Shown here: positions 6,713 to 12,947 of the stretch, piece after piece | Layout: every line of letters starts with the position of its first letter | Numbering within the stretch: position 1 is the first letter of the stretch | NCBI GenBank assembly: GCA_027056465.1 | Contig: JALUKS010000045.1 | Location: 1-13,963, forward strand | Length of the DNA stretch: 13,963 bases | From: Sulfurimonas sp. | GTDB lineage: Bacteria > Campylobacterota > Campylobacteria > Campylobacterales > Sulfurimonadaceae | Direction: 5' to 3' | The notes under the pieces: generated by a model | Seen by the model: the letters and a program-made list of their open reading frames with translations, nothing else | Told to the model about the DNA's origin: nothing | The model's database searches: none | Position numbers and translations under genes: made by a program

Positions 6713-6713
6713 A

Positions 6714-7472
6714 CTAAACTCCCTTGTTGGCATCCCAAATTCTGATATGCAATCTATCGCTATAATTATACCCTTTTGCCTTACAAAACTCTATGAGAGG
6801 CTCACTATTTTTTTCGACTTCCTCTTGAGTTCCTCCTACTGGCATACAGTAAACTTTTGTTTTTGGTGAGTGAAGTAAAATTTCACTCAGTTCCTCTTCA
6901 AGTCCTATGGTGATAGATTCAGCATCTATACTGAACTTAAAAAAAGCATCTTTGGCGTTTGAAGCGATGTTGTAGATAATATCGCCACGAACTCTTTTTG
7001 CTAAAGGCTCACCAGAGTTACTTAGCTTCACAGAAAGTGCAAAATAACACTCTTTGTAAACGCTATACTTCTCAAAATCAACACTCATGGAGGCATTTGT
7101 CTCAAATGTTATCTGATGTCCTCGTGCAACAAGAGCCTCTAAAAACGCTACAAAGAGAGGCTCATTTGCATAGATAAGTGGCTCACCACCAGTAAGAACA
7201 ACATCTACACCATCAGGGAGTTCATAGAGTTCTAAAACTGCTAACAACTCCTCTGCTCTGCTGATAGGTATCCAGTTATGAGAGAAGTGTTCTCTGTTTA
7301 CTGCATAGACGGTATCGCAACCTAAAACCTCTGCTCCATCCTCTGCTCTCTCTTCACAACCAAATCCCTCACATCGCATATTGCATCCACCAAAACGAAA
7401 GAAGAGAGAGGGAGTTCCTACATACTTTCCCTCGCCTTGAATAGAGTAAAAATATTCAACTAAATAGACCAT
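6714..7472 (-). CDS. queE: 7-carboxy-7-deazaguanine synthase QueE (radical SAM)
   Basis: QueE is a radical-SAM enzyme that contracts 6-carboxytetrahydropterin to 7-carboxy-7-deazaguanine. The 252-residue protein has YSIQGEGKYVGTPSLFFRFG (9-28) leading into GCNMRCEGFGC (29-39), GCDTVYAV (51-58) and LTGGEPL (93-99), the SAM-binding GGEP motif. The cysteines are unusual: Cys30-x3-Cys34-x4-Cys39 plus Cys52 in CDT, where the canonical radical-SAM motif is Cx3Cx2C with the third cysteine within CDT. An inserted loop of about 14 residues therefore separates the second cysteine from the CDT cysteine. The gene starts 3 nt after the moaA stop, with GGTGG as ribosome site, and is followed directly by queD. 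Confidence 0.9.
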   Translation of the reverse strand: MVYLVEYFYSIQGEGKYVGTPSLFFRFGGCNMRCEGFGCEERAEDGAEVLGCDTVYAVNREHFSHNWIPISRAEELLAVLELYELPDGVDVVLTGGEPLIYANEPLFVAFLEALVARGHQITFETNASMSVDFEKYSVYKECYFALSVKLSNSGEPLAKRVRGDIIYNIASNAKDAFFKFSIDAESITIGLEEELSEILLHSPKTKVYCMPVGGTQEEVEKNSEPLIEFCKAKGYNYSDRLHIRIWDANKGV

Positions 7473-7475
7473 CTA

Positions 7476-8441
7476 TCAACCACCAGTCTCATAAAAAGCA
7501 CGAGTTGAGACCTCTGCATCCTCTCCACCCCAACGATTTTTCTCTGGTTTTGTTCGTACTACTTCTTTAAGAACGGCAGCAGCACCTTTTATATCTCCGC
7601 GTTTTACAGACTCAGCTATACTCATCGCCTCATCAAAGTAGAGACACGGAATAAGATTACCCTCTGCTGTAAGGCGAATACGATTACACTGCTTACAAAA
7701 ATCATCACCATAAGGCTCGATAATACCAAATCTATATCCATCATCTAGTCTATAATATTTTGCTGGAGAAGCACCATCATACCCCTCTGAAGTAAAATTA
7801 TATTTTTCTCCTAAGGCTTTTAAAACCTCTTGACCACTTAACTTTGCAATGCCTGCTTTAGCATAAGCGTTTTCCATATACTCTATAAAACGCACAGTGA
7901 TATTTCGCTCTCTACAGTACTCAAGCACATCAAATATATCATCGGCATTCATCCCTTTCATAGGAACCATATTTGCCTTGACTTTGAGACCAACTTTAAG
8001 AGCCTCTTCGACACCCTCTAGGACATTTTTCAGCACATCTTTTCCTGCTATAGCTTGTGCTACTTCAGGTTTCAGAGTATCTATACTGACATTGATACGT
8101 TTAAGACCAGCATCTTTTAATCTTTGGGCAGTCCCTTTAAGTAAAAAAGCATTTGTTGTCATTGCTAAATCAACTTCAGGAGCATAATCAGAAATCATCT
8201 TGATAAAACTATCTAAATCTTCACGTAGAAGTGGCTCTCCACCAGTAATACGAATCTTCTTTACACCCTCATCAATAGCCACTTTCATAAACTCAAAGAG
8301 CTCTTCAAAAGTGAGTAAGTTCTCTTTTGGAACCCATGAAAAAGGTTTTTCTGGCATACAGTATTGGCATCTAAAATTACATCTCTCAGTTACTGAGATA
8401 CGTAAATAATCTACTACTCTATCATAACTATCTATTAGCAT
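7476..8441 (-). CDS. moaA: GTP 3',8-cyclase MoaA (molybdenum cofactor, radical SAM)
   Basis: MoaA turns GTP into 3',8-cyclo-7,8-dihydro-GTP, the first step of molybdopterin synthesis. The 321-residue protein is of normal length and complete: N-terminal radical-SAM cluster Cys21-x3-Cys25-x2-Cys28 in TERCNFRCQYC, TGGEPLLR (67-73), and the C-terminal second [4Fe-4S] site Cys249-x2-Cys252-x13-Cys266 with the GTP-contacting RIRLTAEG (254-261). It ends in Gly320-Gly321, the tail that family studies show is needed for activity. ATG at 8441 is preceded by AAGGAA (8452-8447) and a TGCTATAAT promoter. It heads a tight three-gene operon with queE and queD; MoaA and QueE are both radical-SAM enzymes on pathways that begin with GTP. 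Confidence 0.96.
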   Translation of the reverse strand: MLIDSYDRVVDYLRISVTERCNFRCQYCMPEKPFSWVPKENLLTFEELFEFMKVAIDEGVKKIRITGGEPLLREDLDSFIKMISDYAPEVDLAMTTNAFLLKGTAQRLKDAGLKRINVSIDTLKPEVAQAIAGKDVLKNVLEGVEEALKVGLKVKANMVPMKGMNADDIFDVLEYCRERNITVRFIEYMENAYAKAGIAKLSGQEVLKALGEKYNFTSEGYDGASPAKYYRLDDGYRFGIIEPYGDDFCKQCNRIRLTAEGNLIPCLYFDEAMSIAESVKRGDIKGAAAVLKEVVRTKPEKNRWGGEDAEVSTRAFYETGG

Positions 8442-8461
8442 CTAAATTCCTTGTAACTGTA

Positions 8462-8467
8462 ATTATA
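8462..8467 (-). promoter_or_regulatory. Extended -10 promoter of the moaA-queE-queD operon
   Basis: On the minus strand a perfect TATAAT is preceded by TGC, giving the extended -10 TGnTATAAT. The expected start is at 8454-8455, leaving a leader of only about 13 nt that contains the AAGGAA ribosome site. Such a short leader leaves no room for a Moco riboswitch on this transcript. Confidence 0.65.
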
Positions 8468-8545
8468 GCACTCTGAGTTGAATATAGTATTAGAAGATTT
8501 TGTAAGTAAAAAGTGTCAAAAATATATTGGAGGGAAAATAGATAT

Positions 8546-8575
8546 AAAAAGGCTAAGGGATGGCTAGTCCCTTAG
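8546..8575 (-). terminator. Intrinsic terminator, second of a tandem pair
   Basis: On the minus strand CTAAGGGA (8575-8568) and TCCCTTAG (8560-8553) form a perfect 8-bp stem with a 7-nt loop, followed by CC and five T (8550-8546). It lies 23 nt past the end of the first terminator and probably insulates the moaA promoter from read-through, or ends an alternative longer form of the upstream small RNA. Confidence 0.7.
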
Positions 8576-8598
8576 TGGTTGGCTTACTGTTTTAGAGC

Positions 8599-8634
8599 AA
8601 AAAAAACCCAAACACTCAATAAAAAGTGTTTGGG
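8599..8634 (-). terminator. Strong intrinsic terminator of the small-RNA candidate
   Basis: On the minus strand CCCAAACACT (8634-8625) pairs perfectly with AGTGTTTGGG (8616-8607) over 10 bp with an 8-nt loop, followed immediately by eight T (8606-8599). On the plus strand no T-run follows the hairpin, so it acts only on minus-strand transcripts. No protein gene ends close upstream: the RDD gene stop is 87 nt away, with a promoter in between. Confidence 0.85.
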
Positions 8635-8697
8635 CTATAACTGTAAGTACCAATGTCGCAAAAGACTTACACACACAAAGCCGCCAAGCTTTGATAA
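8599..8697 (-). ncRNA. Candidate small regulatory RNA, about 97 nt
   Basis: The non-coding gap between the RDD gene and moaA holds all parts of a free-standing small RNA on the minus strand. TACAAT at 8707-8702 within TGATACAAT is an extended -10 placing the start near 8695. Then come stem-loop 1 (CAAAGC 8693-8688 with GCTTTG 8681-8676, loop TTGGCG), stem-loop 2 (TGTAAGT 8671-8665 with ACTTACA 8648-8642, 16-nt loop), and the terminator hairpin with eight T. There is no credible reading frame. I compared it mentally with SRP RNA (no GGAAGCAGC-type loop), tmRNA, 6S and RNase P and it fits none. It could in principle be the 3' end of the RDD mRNA, but the promoter and strong terminator favour an independent RNA. 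Targets are unknown. Confidence 0.55.
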
Positions 8698-8701
8698 CAG
8701 A

Positions 8702-8707
8702 ATTGTA
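8702..8707 (-). promoter_or_regulatory. Candidate extended -10 promoter of the small RNA
   Basis: TACAAT (5 of 6 to consensus) preceded by TGA on the minus strand, just beyond the RDD gene stop codon. Purines suitable for initiation lie 4-7 nt downstream (G8698, A8695). Confidence 0.45.
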
Positions 8708-8720
8708 TCATAAATTCCTT

Positions 8721-9194
8721 TTATTTCTCTACTTCTATCTCTACACTATTACAAATGATATCATGAATAAACTTTCTATCTTTTCTAAAGAACGGGAATA
8801 AGAGTCCTACAAGAAGAGTCGCTGAGACTAAAAAGATAAAGTATCTAAAAAGTGCTCTAAAAAATGAGAGATTTTTTAATGTTTTCTCATCAACTACTTT
8901 AATATTATAGGCTTTTTTCCCTGGCGTTTGAGCGAACTTAGCGAGTAGTATAGCATAGATGATGGCATAGAGTGTTACACCCACAAAAGGAGCGATATTT
9001 GATGCTTGAAATGCATCTTTGCCACCCATAACTACATAAGTTATGATATAAAGGATAGGGGTATATATCATAAACATATCCGTAATAAATGCTTTTATCT
9101 TATCTGTCATTCTTGCGAAAGGAAGAGTGAGTGGTTTTTTTTGAGTGTCTCTATGTTTCTGTTTTGATTGTTTTTTTAGGTTTCTAAATCTCAT
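8721..9194 (-). CDS. RDD-family membrane protein
   Basis: A 157-residue protein of the RDD family, whose members are small integral membrane proteins of mostly unknown (possibly transport-related) function. A basic N-terminus (residues 1-20) is followed by the family ARMTDKIKAFITD (27-39), a first membrane region (about 34-57), a second (68-87), the typical QTPGKKAYNIKVVD (89-102), FFRALFRYF (111-119), a third helix (113-136) and the FIHDII end motif (142-147). I place the start at ATG 9194: a longer in-frame start at 9263 would make the petC terminator hairpin coding. TATAAT (9206-9201) ends exactly 6 nt before this ATG and no ribosome site is visible, so the mRNA is probably leaderless. It is separated from petC by a terminator. 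Confidence 0.85.
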   Translation of the reverse strand: MRFRNLKKQSKQKHRDTQKKPLTLPFARMTDKIKAFITDMFMIYTPILYIITYVVMGGKDAFQASNIAPFVGVTLYAIIYAILLAKFAQTPGKKAYNIKVVDEKTLKNLSFFRALFRYFIFLVSATLLVGLLFPFFRKDRKFIHDIICNSVEIEVEK

Positions 9195-9200
9195 AAATGA

Positions 9201-9206
9201 ATTATA
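9201..9206 (-). promoter_or_regulatory. -10 element for a leaderless RDD-gene transcript
   Basis: A perfect TATAAT on the minus strand, then TCATTT, then the ATG at 9194. Standard spacing puts +1 on the A of the start codon. No Shine-Dalgarno is present. Confidence 0.55.
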
Positions 9207-9232
9207 CCTAAGAGTAGGTAAAAATTTGGCAT

Positions 9233-9268
9233 AAAAAAAGGGAGTCAAGAGAAAAACTCTCAACTCCC
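9233..9268 (-). terminator. Intrinsic terminator of the petABC operon
   Basis: On the minus strand GGGAGT (9268-9263) pairs with ACTCCC (9245-9240), with an inner GAGAG/CTCTC-type stem, followed by seven T (9239-9233). It begins 22 nt after the petC stop codon and separates petABC from the RDD gene. Confidence 0.85.
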
Positions 9269-9290
9269 TTTCTATTTAAGCTTAGAGTTA

Positions 9291-10259
9291 CTAGTGTAGC
9301 TCTTTCCAAACTTGTTTCTTCCAAAGGATTGCGAAGATAGCAAAGATTATGATATAAATCATAACATTTTTACCAACACTCTCTCTTTTGTGACGCTTAG
9401 AATCACCAACATCTTGAAGGTGTGTTATAACTTTCTCAGCAGCTTCTGCAGTTACACCAACACGTGGCATTGCTGTTCCTTTAAGGTACTGTTGAGGGTT
9501 TTCAACAAAAGTTGAGATAAAATGCTCCCCACGAGAACGAATATACATACTTAAATCTGGTGGTAATTTACCAAGATATTTAATCAATGAGTCGTTATAG
9601 TTTGCAACATTCATCTCAAACGCTAACTTATCTTGTGTATGTTTAAACTTAGGTGTTTCACCAATCTGTGTCCAAGCTGGGTGCATTTTTCCATTAAGAT
9701 TATACTCATAATGAATAGCATGACATCTACCACAAGCAGTTTCAAATGCCATATTTGGAGTTAATTTCTCTTCAGGTACAGCTATTGATTGTAAGTAAGC
9801 AACCATATCTGCAACTTCTTGTGATTTATCTCCACCTGCTCCATAGAACTGAGGCATAGGGAAAGTTTTTCCACTTTTTGCATTGTACTTATGTTCAAGC
9901 ATTAAAGCATGTGCTGGGTTATTAATAACTGATGCTAAAAATTTAGGATCAAAAACAACACCAACATTTGATAAATCTGGTGGATTAACACCATAAGCAG
10001 CTGCTGAACTTACAGCATCCATAGGAGCAGAAAGACCTGCAACTTTAATACCATGACAACCAGTACAAGCACCAGCTCCCATAACTAAATCTTTACCACG
10101 AGCAACATCACCTTTTTTAGTAAGTGCTGGTAAATCTTTATATGCAAAATGCTCACTCTCGTGATGCTTGTGCATATGACTATGAGCAAAAGGCTCAACC
10201 AAATAGTAAGTTACAAGAGTAAATGTAGTTACAATTGCTAATATAAATAATTCTTTCAC
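9291..10259 (-). CDS. petC: Di-heme cytochrome c1 subunit of the bc1 complex (PetC)
   Basis: The cytochrome c subunit of the quinol:cytochrome c reductase. The 322-residue protein has two c-type heme sites, CTGCH (Cys65-His69) and CGRCH (Cys176-His180), matching the di-heme c1 of Campylobacterota rather than the mono-heme mitochondrial type. It is held in the membrane by an N-terminal helix (about 4-20) and a C-terminal helix (about 299-313), with both hemes periplasmic. Candidate distal methionines include those in FPMPQF (133-138) and TAMPRV (262-267). A His-rich stretch (His26, 28, 30, 32, 33, 37) follows the first helix. The start is GTG at 10259, supported by AAGGAG (10271-10266) at 6-nt spacing, which overlaps the petB stop codon. 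Confidence 0.93.
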   Translation of the reverse strand: MKELFILAIVTTFTLVTYYLVEPFAHSHMHKHHESEHFAYKDLPALTKKGDVARGKDLVMGAGACTGCHGIKVAGLSAPMDAVSSAAAYGVNPPDLSNVGVVFDPKFLASVINNPAHALMLEHKYNAKSGKTFPMPQFYGAGGDKSQEVADMVAYLQSIAVPEEKLTPNMAFETACGRCHAIHYEYNLNGKMHPAWTQIGETPKFKHTQDKLAFEMNVANYNDSLIKYLGKLPPDLSMYIRSRGEHFISTFVENPQQYLKGTAMPRVGVTAEAAEKVITHLQDVGDSKRHKRESVGKNVMIYIIIFAIFAILWKKQVWKELH

Positions 10260-10269
10260 TTTTTACTCC

Positions 10270-11484
10270 TTAAACTTTTTTTTCAAATTTTGTGATAAAT
10301 GGAAGTGCAATCCATAGACCAATAAATGTAAGTGCCGCATAGAAACCAATAGTTCCAAATGGCTCAATTGGAGGTACTTTACCCATAGCTGTTAATACTA
10401 TCATGTCAATAAGCATTGCCCAGAACCAGTACTTAAACAGACCACGACGAGATGCAGGAACAGTGTTCGGACTTCTATCTAGGAATGGAAGCATTACAAA
10501 GATAACTTGTGCAAATGCAAACGCTATTAGCCCAACATTTGTTGAGAATGGACGTAAAATCTCATAAGACCATAAGAAATACCACTCAGGGTAGATATGT
10601 GTAGGTGTTTTTAATCCATCAGCAGGGTCAAAGTTTACAGGATCCATCGCAAAATCATAGTGAAAAAATACAAGATAGAAGAAGAAAACAAGATAAATTC
10701 CAACAACCATCATATCTTTTGCTAGGAAATCATTCATAAATCTAATAACTTTAGAATTTTTTGTATCACCAGCTAAATATTTTTTAGACTCAACATCAAA
10801 ATCAATCTCTTCACCATCTTGGTTGTTTACGTGAGGAATACGAAGTGCACCGAAGTGAAGTCCGATAAGACCCATAATAGCAACTGGAATGAGAAGTACG
10901 TGAAGCATAAAGAAACGATTTAAGTATGCTTGTGCAGGAACATAATCCCCACGAATCCACTCAACTAAACCATCAGCATGAAGACTACCACCACTAAATA
11001 GGTTTGTAATAACCATACCAGCCCAGTAAGACATTTGACCCCATGGAAGCATATAACCTGAGAATGCTTCAGCAGAAAATGCAACAAAAAGAAGCATACC
11101 AGAGATCCAAATCATCTCACGACCCTTCTTGTAAGAACCGTAGTAGATACCAGTAAACATATGGATATAGATGATTAAGAAAACAACAGATGCCGCAACA
11201 CCATGTACATGTCTCCATAACCAACCATAACCAACTTCTTGCATAATCGTGTAGTTTACACTATCAAATGCTAAGTTTACATTTGGTTGGTAATACATCA
11301 ATAAGAAGATACCTGATACTAACAATATACCAAATGTAATTGCAAGAATCATACCCATCGCCCATAAAAAGTTAATATTTTTAGGGATCCAATATTCTGT
11401 TGCTAAAACACGATTTAAAGTATCAACACCAAGGCGTTGATTTAACCAATCATGCATACTTGTAGCTTTTGTAAAATGTGCCAT
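10270..11484 (-). CDS. petB: Cytochrome b subunit of the bc1 complex (PetB)
   Basis: The membrane core of the bc1 complex, carrying two b hemes and the quinol/quinone sites. The 404 residues form a full-length cytochrome b (not split into b6 and subunit IV). Candidate heme ligands are His94 and His108 (13 residues apart) in helix B and His195 and His210 (14 apart) in helix D; the 14-residue spacing is a b6-type trait. The Qo-site motif PEWY is at 299-302 and SGYMLPWGQMSYW at 142-154. About eight hydrophobic helices are visible, the last ending at about 398. ATG 11484 is preceded by AAAGG at 7-nt spacing, 14 nt after petA. It is the middle gene of petABC. Confidence 0.96.
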   Translation of the reverse strand: MAHFTKATSMHDWLNQRLGVDTLNRVLATEYWIPKNINFLWAMGMILAITFGILLVSGIFLLMYYQPNVNLAFDSVNYTIMQEVGYGWLWRHVHGVAASVVFLIIYIHMFTGIYYGSYKKGREMIWISGMLLFVAFSAEAFSGYMLPWGQMSYWAGMVITNLFSGGSLHADGLVEWIRGDYVPAQAYLNRFFMLHVLLIPVAIMGLIGLHFGALRIPHVNNQDGEEIDFDVESKKYLAGDTKNSKVIRFMNDFLAKDMMVVGIYLVFFFYLVFFHYDFAMDPVNFDPADGLKTPTHIYPEWYFLWSYEILRPFSTNVGLIAFAFAQVIFVMLPFLDRSPNTVPASRRGLFKYWFWAMLIDMIVLTAMGKVPPIEPFGTIGFYAALTFIGLWIALPFITKFEKKV

Positions 11485-11498
11485 TTTTTTCCTTTTAC

Positions 11499-12065
11499 CT
11501 ATACTTTAAGTGTTACGCCATCAGCGAGCATTTTTTCATATTCAGGTGATGATTCACCTAAGACCAACTTCATACCATCTATTTTAAATGGAGGAATATC
11601 AAGACCACGTGGTGGTGGAGATTTCGTTACCATACCTGTATCATCATACATACCACCATGGCAAGCACATAAAAAGTTCTTCTTATCTGGACGGTATCCT
11701 GGAATACAACCAAGGTGTGTACAGAGTCCAACACAAACTAGGTAATGCGCATCACCTATTTTAAGAAGTCTCTTCTTATCCATCTCTGATGTTGTTTTTC
11801 CAGTGAGTTTACTCATATTTTTGCCTTCGCTGTCTAACATCTCTTTAGACTGCTTCAGAACAAAAATAGGCTTTCCTCTCCATTTTTCCACTACTAATTC
11901 ATTCTCTTTATATGCGGACATATCAAGAGTGGTAAATCCCGCTGCTTTTACACTTGGAAGTGGGTCCCAAGATCTCTTCATCGCAAAGAGTGAAGCTACT
12001 GCTCCAACTCCTGCAACAGCACCAAATGCTTTTCCCATAAAACCTCTACGGCTACTATTTTTCAT
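11499..12065 (-). CDS. petA: Rieske iron-sulfur subunit of the bc1 complex (PetA)
   Basis: The [2Fe-2S] protein that moves electrons from quinol in cytochrome b to cytochrome c1. The 188-residue protein begins with a Tat-type signal (SSRRGFMGKAFG, 4-15) whose hydrophobic stretch (about 14-28) probably stays as the membrane anchor. Rieske box 1 is CTHLGC (Cys115, His117 ligands; Cys120) and box 2 is CACHGG (Cys133, His136 ligands; Cys135), with Cys120-Cys135 the expected disulfide. Twin arginines imply folding and cluster insertion before export. ATG at 12065 follows a GTGAG ribosome site. It is first in the operon, with a promoter in the 57-nt gap upstream. Confidence 0.96.
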   Translation of the reverse strand: MKNSSRRGFMGKAFGAVAGVGAVASLFAMKRSWDPLPSVKAAGFTTLDMSAYKENELVVEKWRGKPIFVLKQSKEMLDSEGKNMSKLTGKTTSEMDKKRLLKIGDAHYLVCVGLCTHLGCIPGYRPDKKNFLCACHGGMYDDTGMVTKSPPPRGLDIPPFKIDGMKLVLGESSPEYEKMLADGVTLKV

Positions 12066-12098
12066 GTTTACTCACTTATGTGTGAAATTTGAGTTTCA

Positions 12099-12104
12099 AG
12101 TATA
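12099..12104 (-). promoter_or_regulatory. Candidate -10 element for petABC
   Basis: TATACT (5 of 6 to consensus) on the minus strand within GTTATATACTTG. It lies in the only gap upstream of petA and gives a leader of about 27-30 nt. A 5-bp inverted repeat, TGAAA-N6-TTTCA (12083-12098), lies just downstream and overlaps the expected transcription start, a possible but weak operator. Confidence 0.4.
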
Positions 12105-12122
12105 TAACAAATCTCTTTTAGT

Positions 12123-12947
12123 TTAATTTAAATTGAGCTTTTCTTTTAGATTTTTCTTTGTAATCCTACTTTTATGTGTTAAATCGCTATACTTTCTTTC
12201 AAAAATAGTCTCAAATATCACTTTTAAATCACTTTTGTTATAATTTAGGATAATAGGAATGTTAAATTCCTTAAATAATTTGTCCATATCATGAATATAA
12301 TCTTCACGCTTTACATAAATAGGTCTTCCCCCACTTGCCAGTGAATCTAAAACTGCTTGGGGAGAACAAGTGATAAGAACTTCGGTCTCTAAAATCATCT
12401 CCTCATACTCATCAAACTCATAACAGTGTTCAAACTTCTCTCGTAAACTATCTTCATAATCTAAAAAGTAATAAAATCCAAGTTGCAAATGAGGCTTTAG
12501 ATCGGCAATAAACGCAATATGCTTCTCTAAATCTTTTTCATAATCATCATCACCAAAAAAGTAAGTGAGTTTTACAGTTTTTTTATTTTTAGCATTAAGA
12601 AACTGCTCATCTACTGCTACAGTCTCATTACGAAGATGTATAAATGTAGAGAAATATTGCTTCATGTCTTCCAGCATTAGTGGATTTGCTTCATCTGAGT
12701 CTAAGATGAGTTTATCTCCATTTTTTGCAATTTGTGGAATATTTCTCACCACATCAACACCGACTGCTTTTTCTATACCATATTTATGTGCAATCTGTGC
12801 AATTCTATAATCTGATGAGAGTAGAGTTATGTCAGCATCTAAACTTTTTAAGATAGCTGATGCACGACGAAATCTATCTAACCCTATTCTGTGTCCTGTA
12901 TGTACATAGTAGTAAGTTTTACTGTACTCATTTCCTTGATAATTCAC
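12123..12947 (-). CDS. Unrecognised GT-B-like protein (MurG/PseG-type fold suspected)
   Basis: A 274-residue cytoplasmic-looking protein without signal peptide or membrane helix. I cannot name it. The N-terminus (YYYVHTGHRIGLDRFRRASAI, about 12-32) recalls the opening strand-loop of GT-B enzymes such as PseG, where an H-x-GLGHxxR loop follows the first strand. Near the C-terminus ITCSPQAVLDSLASGGRPIYV (about 193-213) recalls the GT-B nucleotide-sugar site with its SxxxLxxLASGxP pattern. The middle is rich in Asp, Glu, Tyr and Phe. No full catalytic signature is visible, so glycosyltransferase activity is not established. The start is GTG at 12947, overlapping the mnmG stop as GTGA, so it is translationally coupled to mnmG. 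No terminator follows before the petA promoter. Confidence 0.75.
   Translation of the reverse strand: MNYQGNEYSKTYYYVHTGHRIGLDRFRRASAILKSLDADITLLSSDYRIAQIAHKYGIEKAVGVDVVRNIPQIAKNGDKLILDSDEANPLMLEDMKQYFSTFIHLRNETVAVDEQFLNAKNKKTVKLTYFFGDDDYEKDLEKHIAFIADLKPHLQLGFYYFLDYEDSLREKFEHCYEFDEYEEMILETEVLITCSPQAVLDSLASGGRPIYVKREDYIHDMDKLFKEFNIPIILNYNKSDLKVIFETIFERKYSDLTHKSRITKKNLKEKLNLN

Noticed and set aside
6713..6733. Longer QueD start at 6733
   Set aside because: It overlaps queE by 20 nt and lacks a ribosome site, while AAGGGAG stands 6 nt before the ATG at 6712.
8599..8697. SRP 4.5S RNA, tmRNA, 6S RNA or tRNA
   Set aside because: No GGAAGCAGC-type SRP loop, no tag frame or tRNA-like ends, too short for 6S, and no cloverleaf or T-loop.
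8442..8720. Moco or preQ1 riboswitch upstream of moaA-queE-queD
   Set aside because: The best moaA promoter leaves a leader of about 13 nt, two terminators separate moaA from sequence further upstream, and I see no preQ1-type or Moco-type conserved core.
9195..9263. N-terminal extension of the RDD protein (23 more codons)
   Set aside because: The extra codons lie in the petC terminator hairpin and the RDD promoter; the family-like start and the -10 spacing point to 9194.
11452..11745. 97-codon open frame antisense to the petA/petB junction
   Set aside because: It mirrors the Rieske cluster region and the petA-petB spacer; no start signal and no recognisable product.
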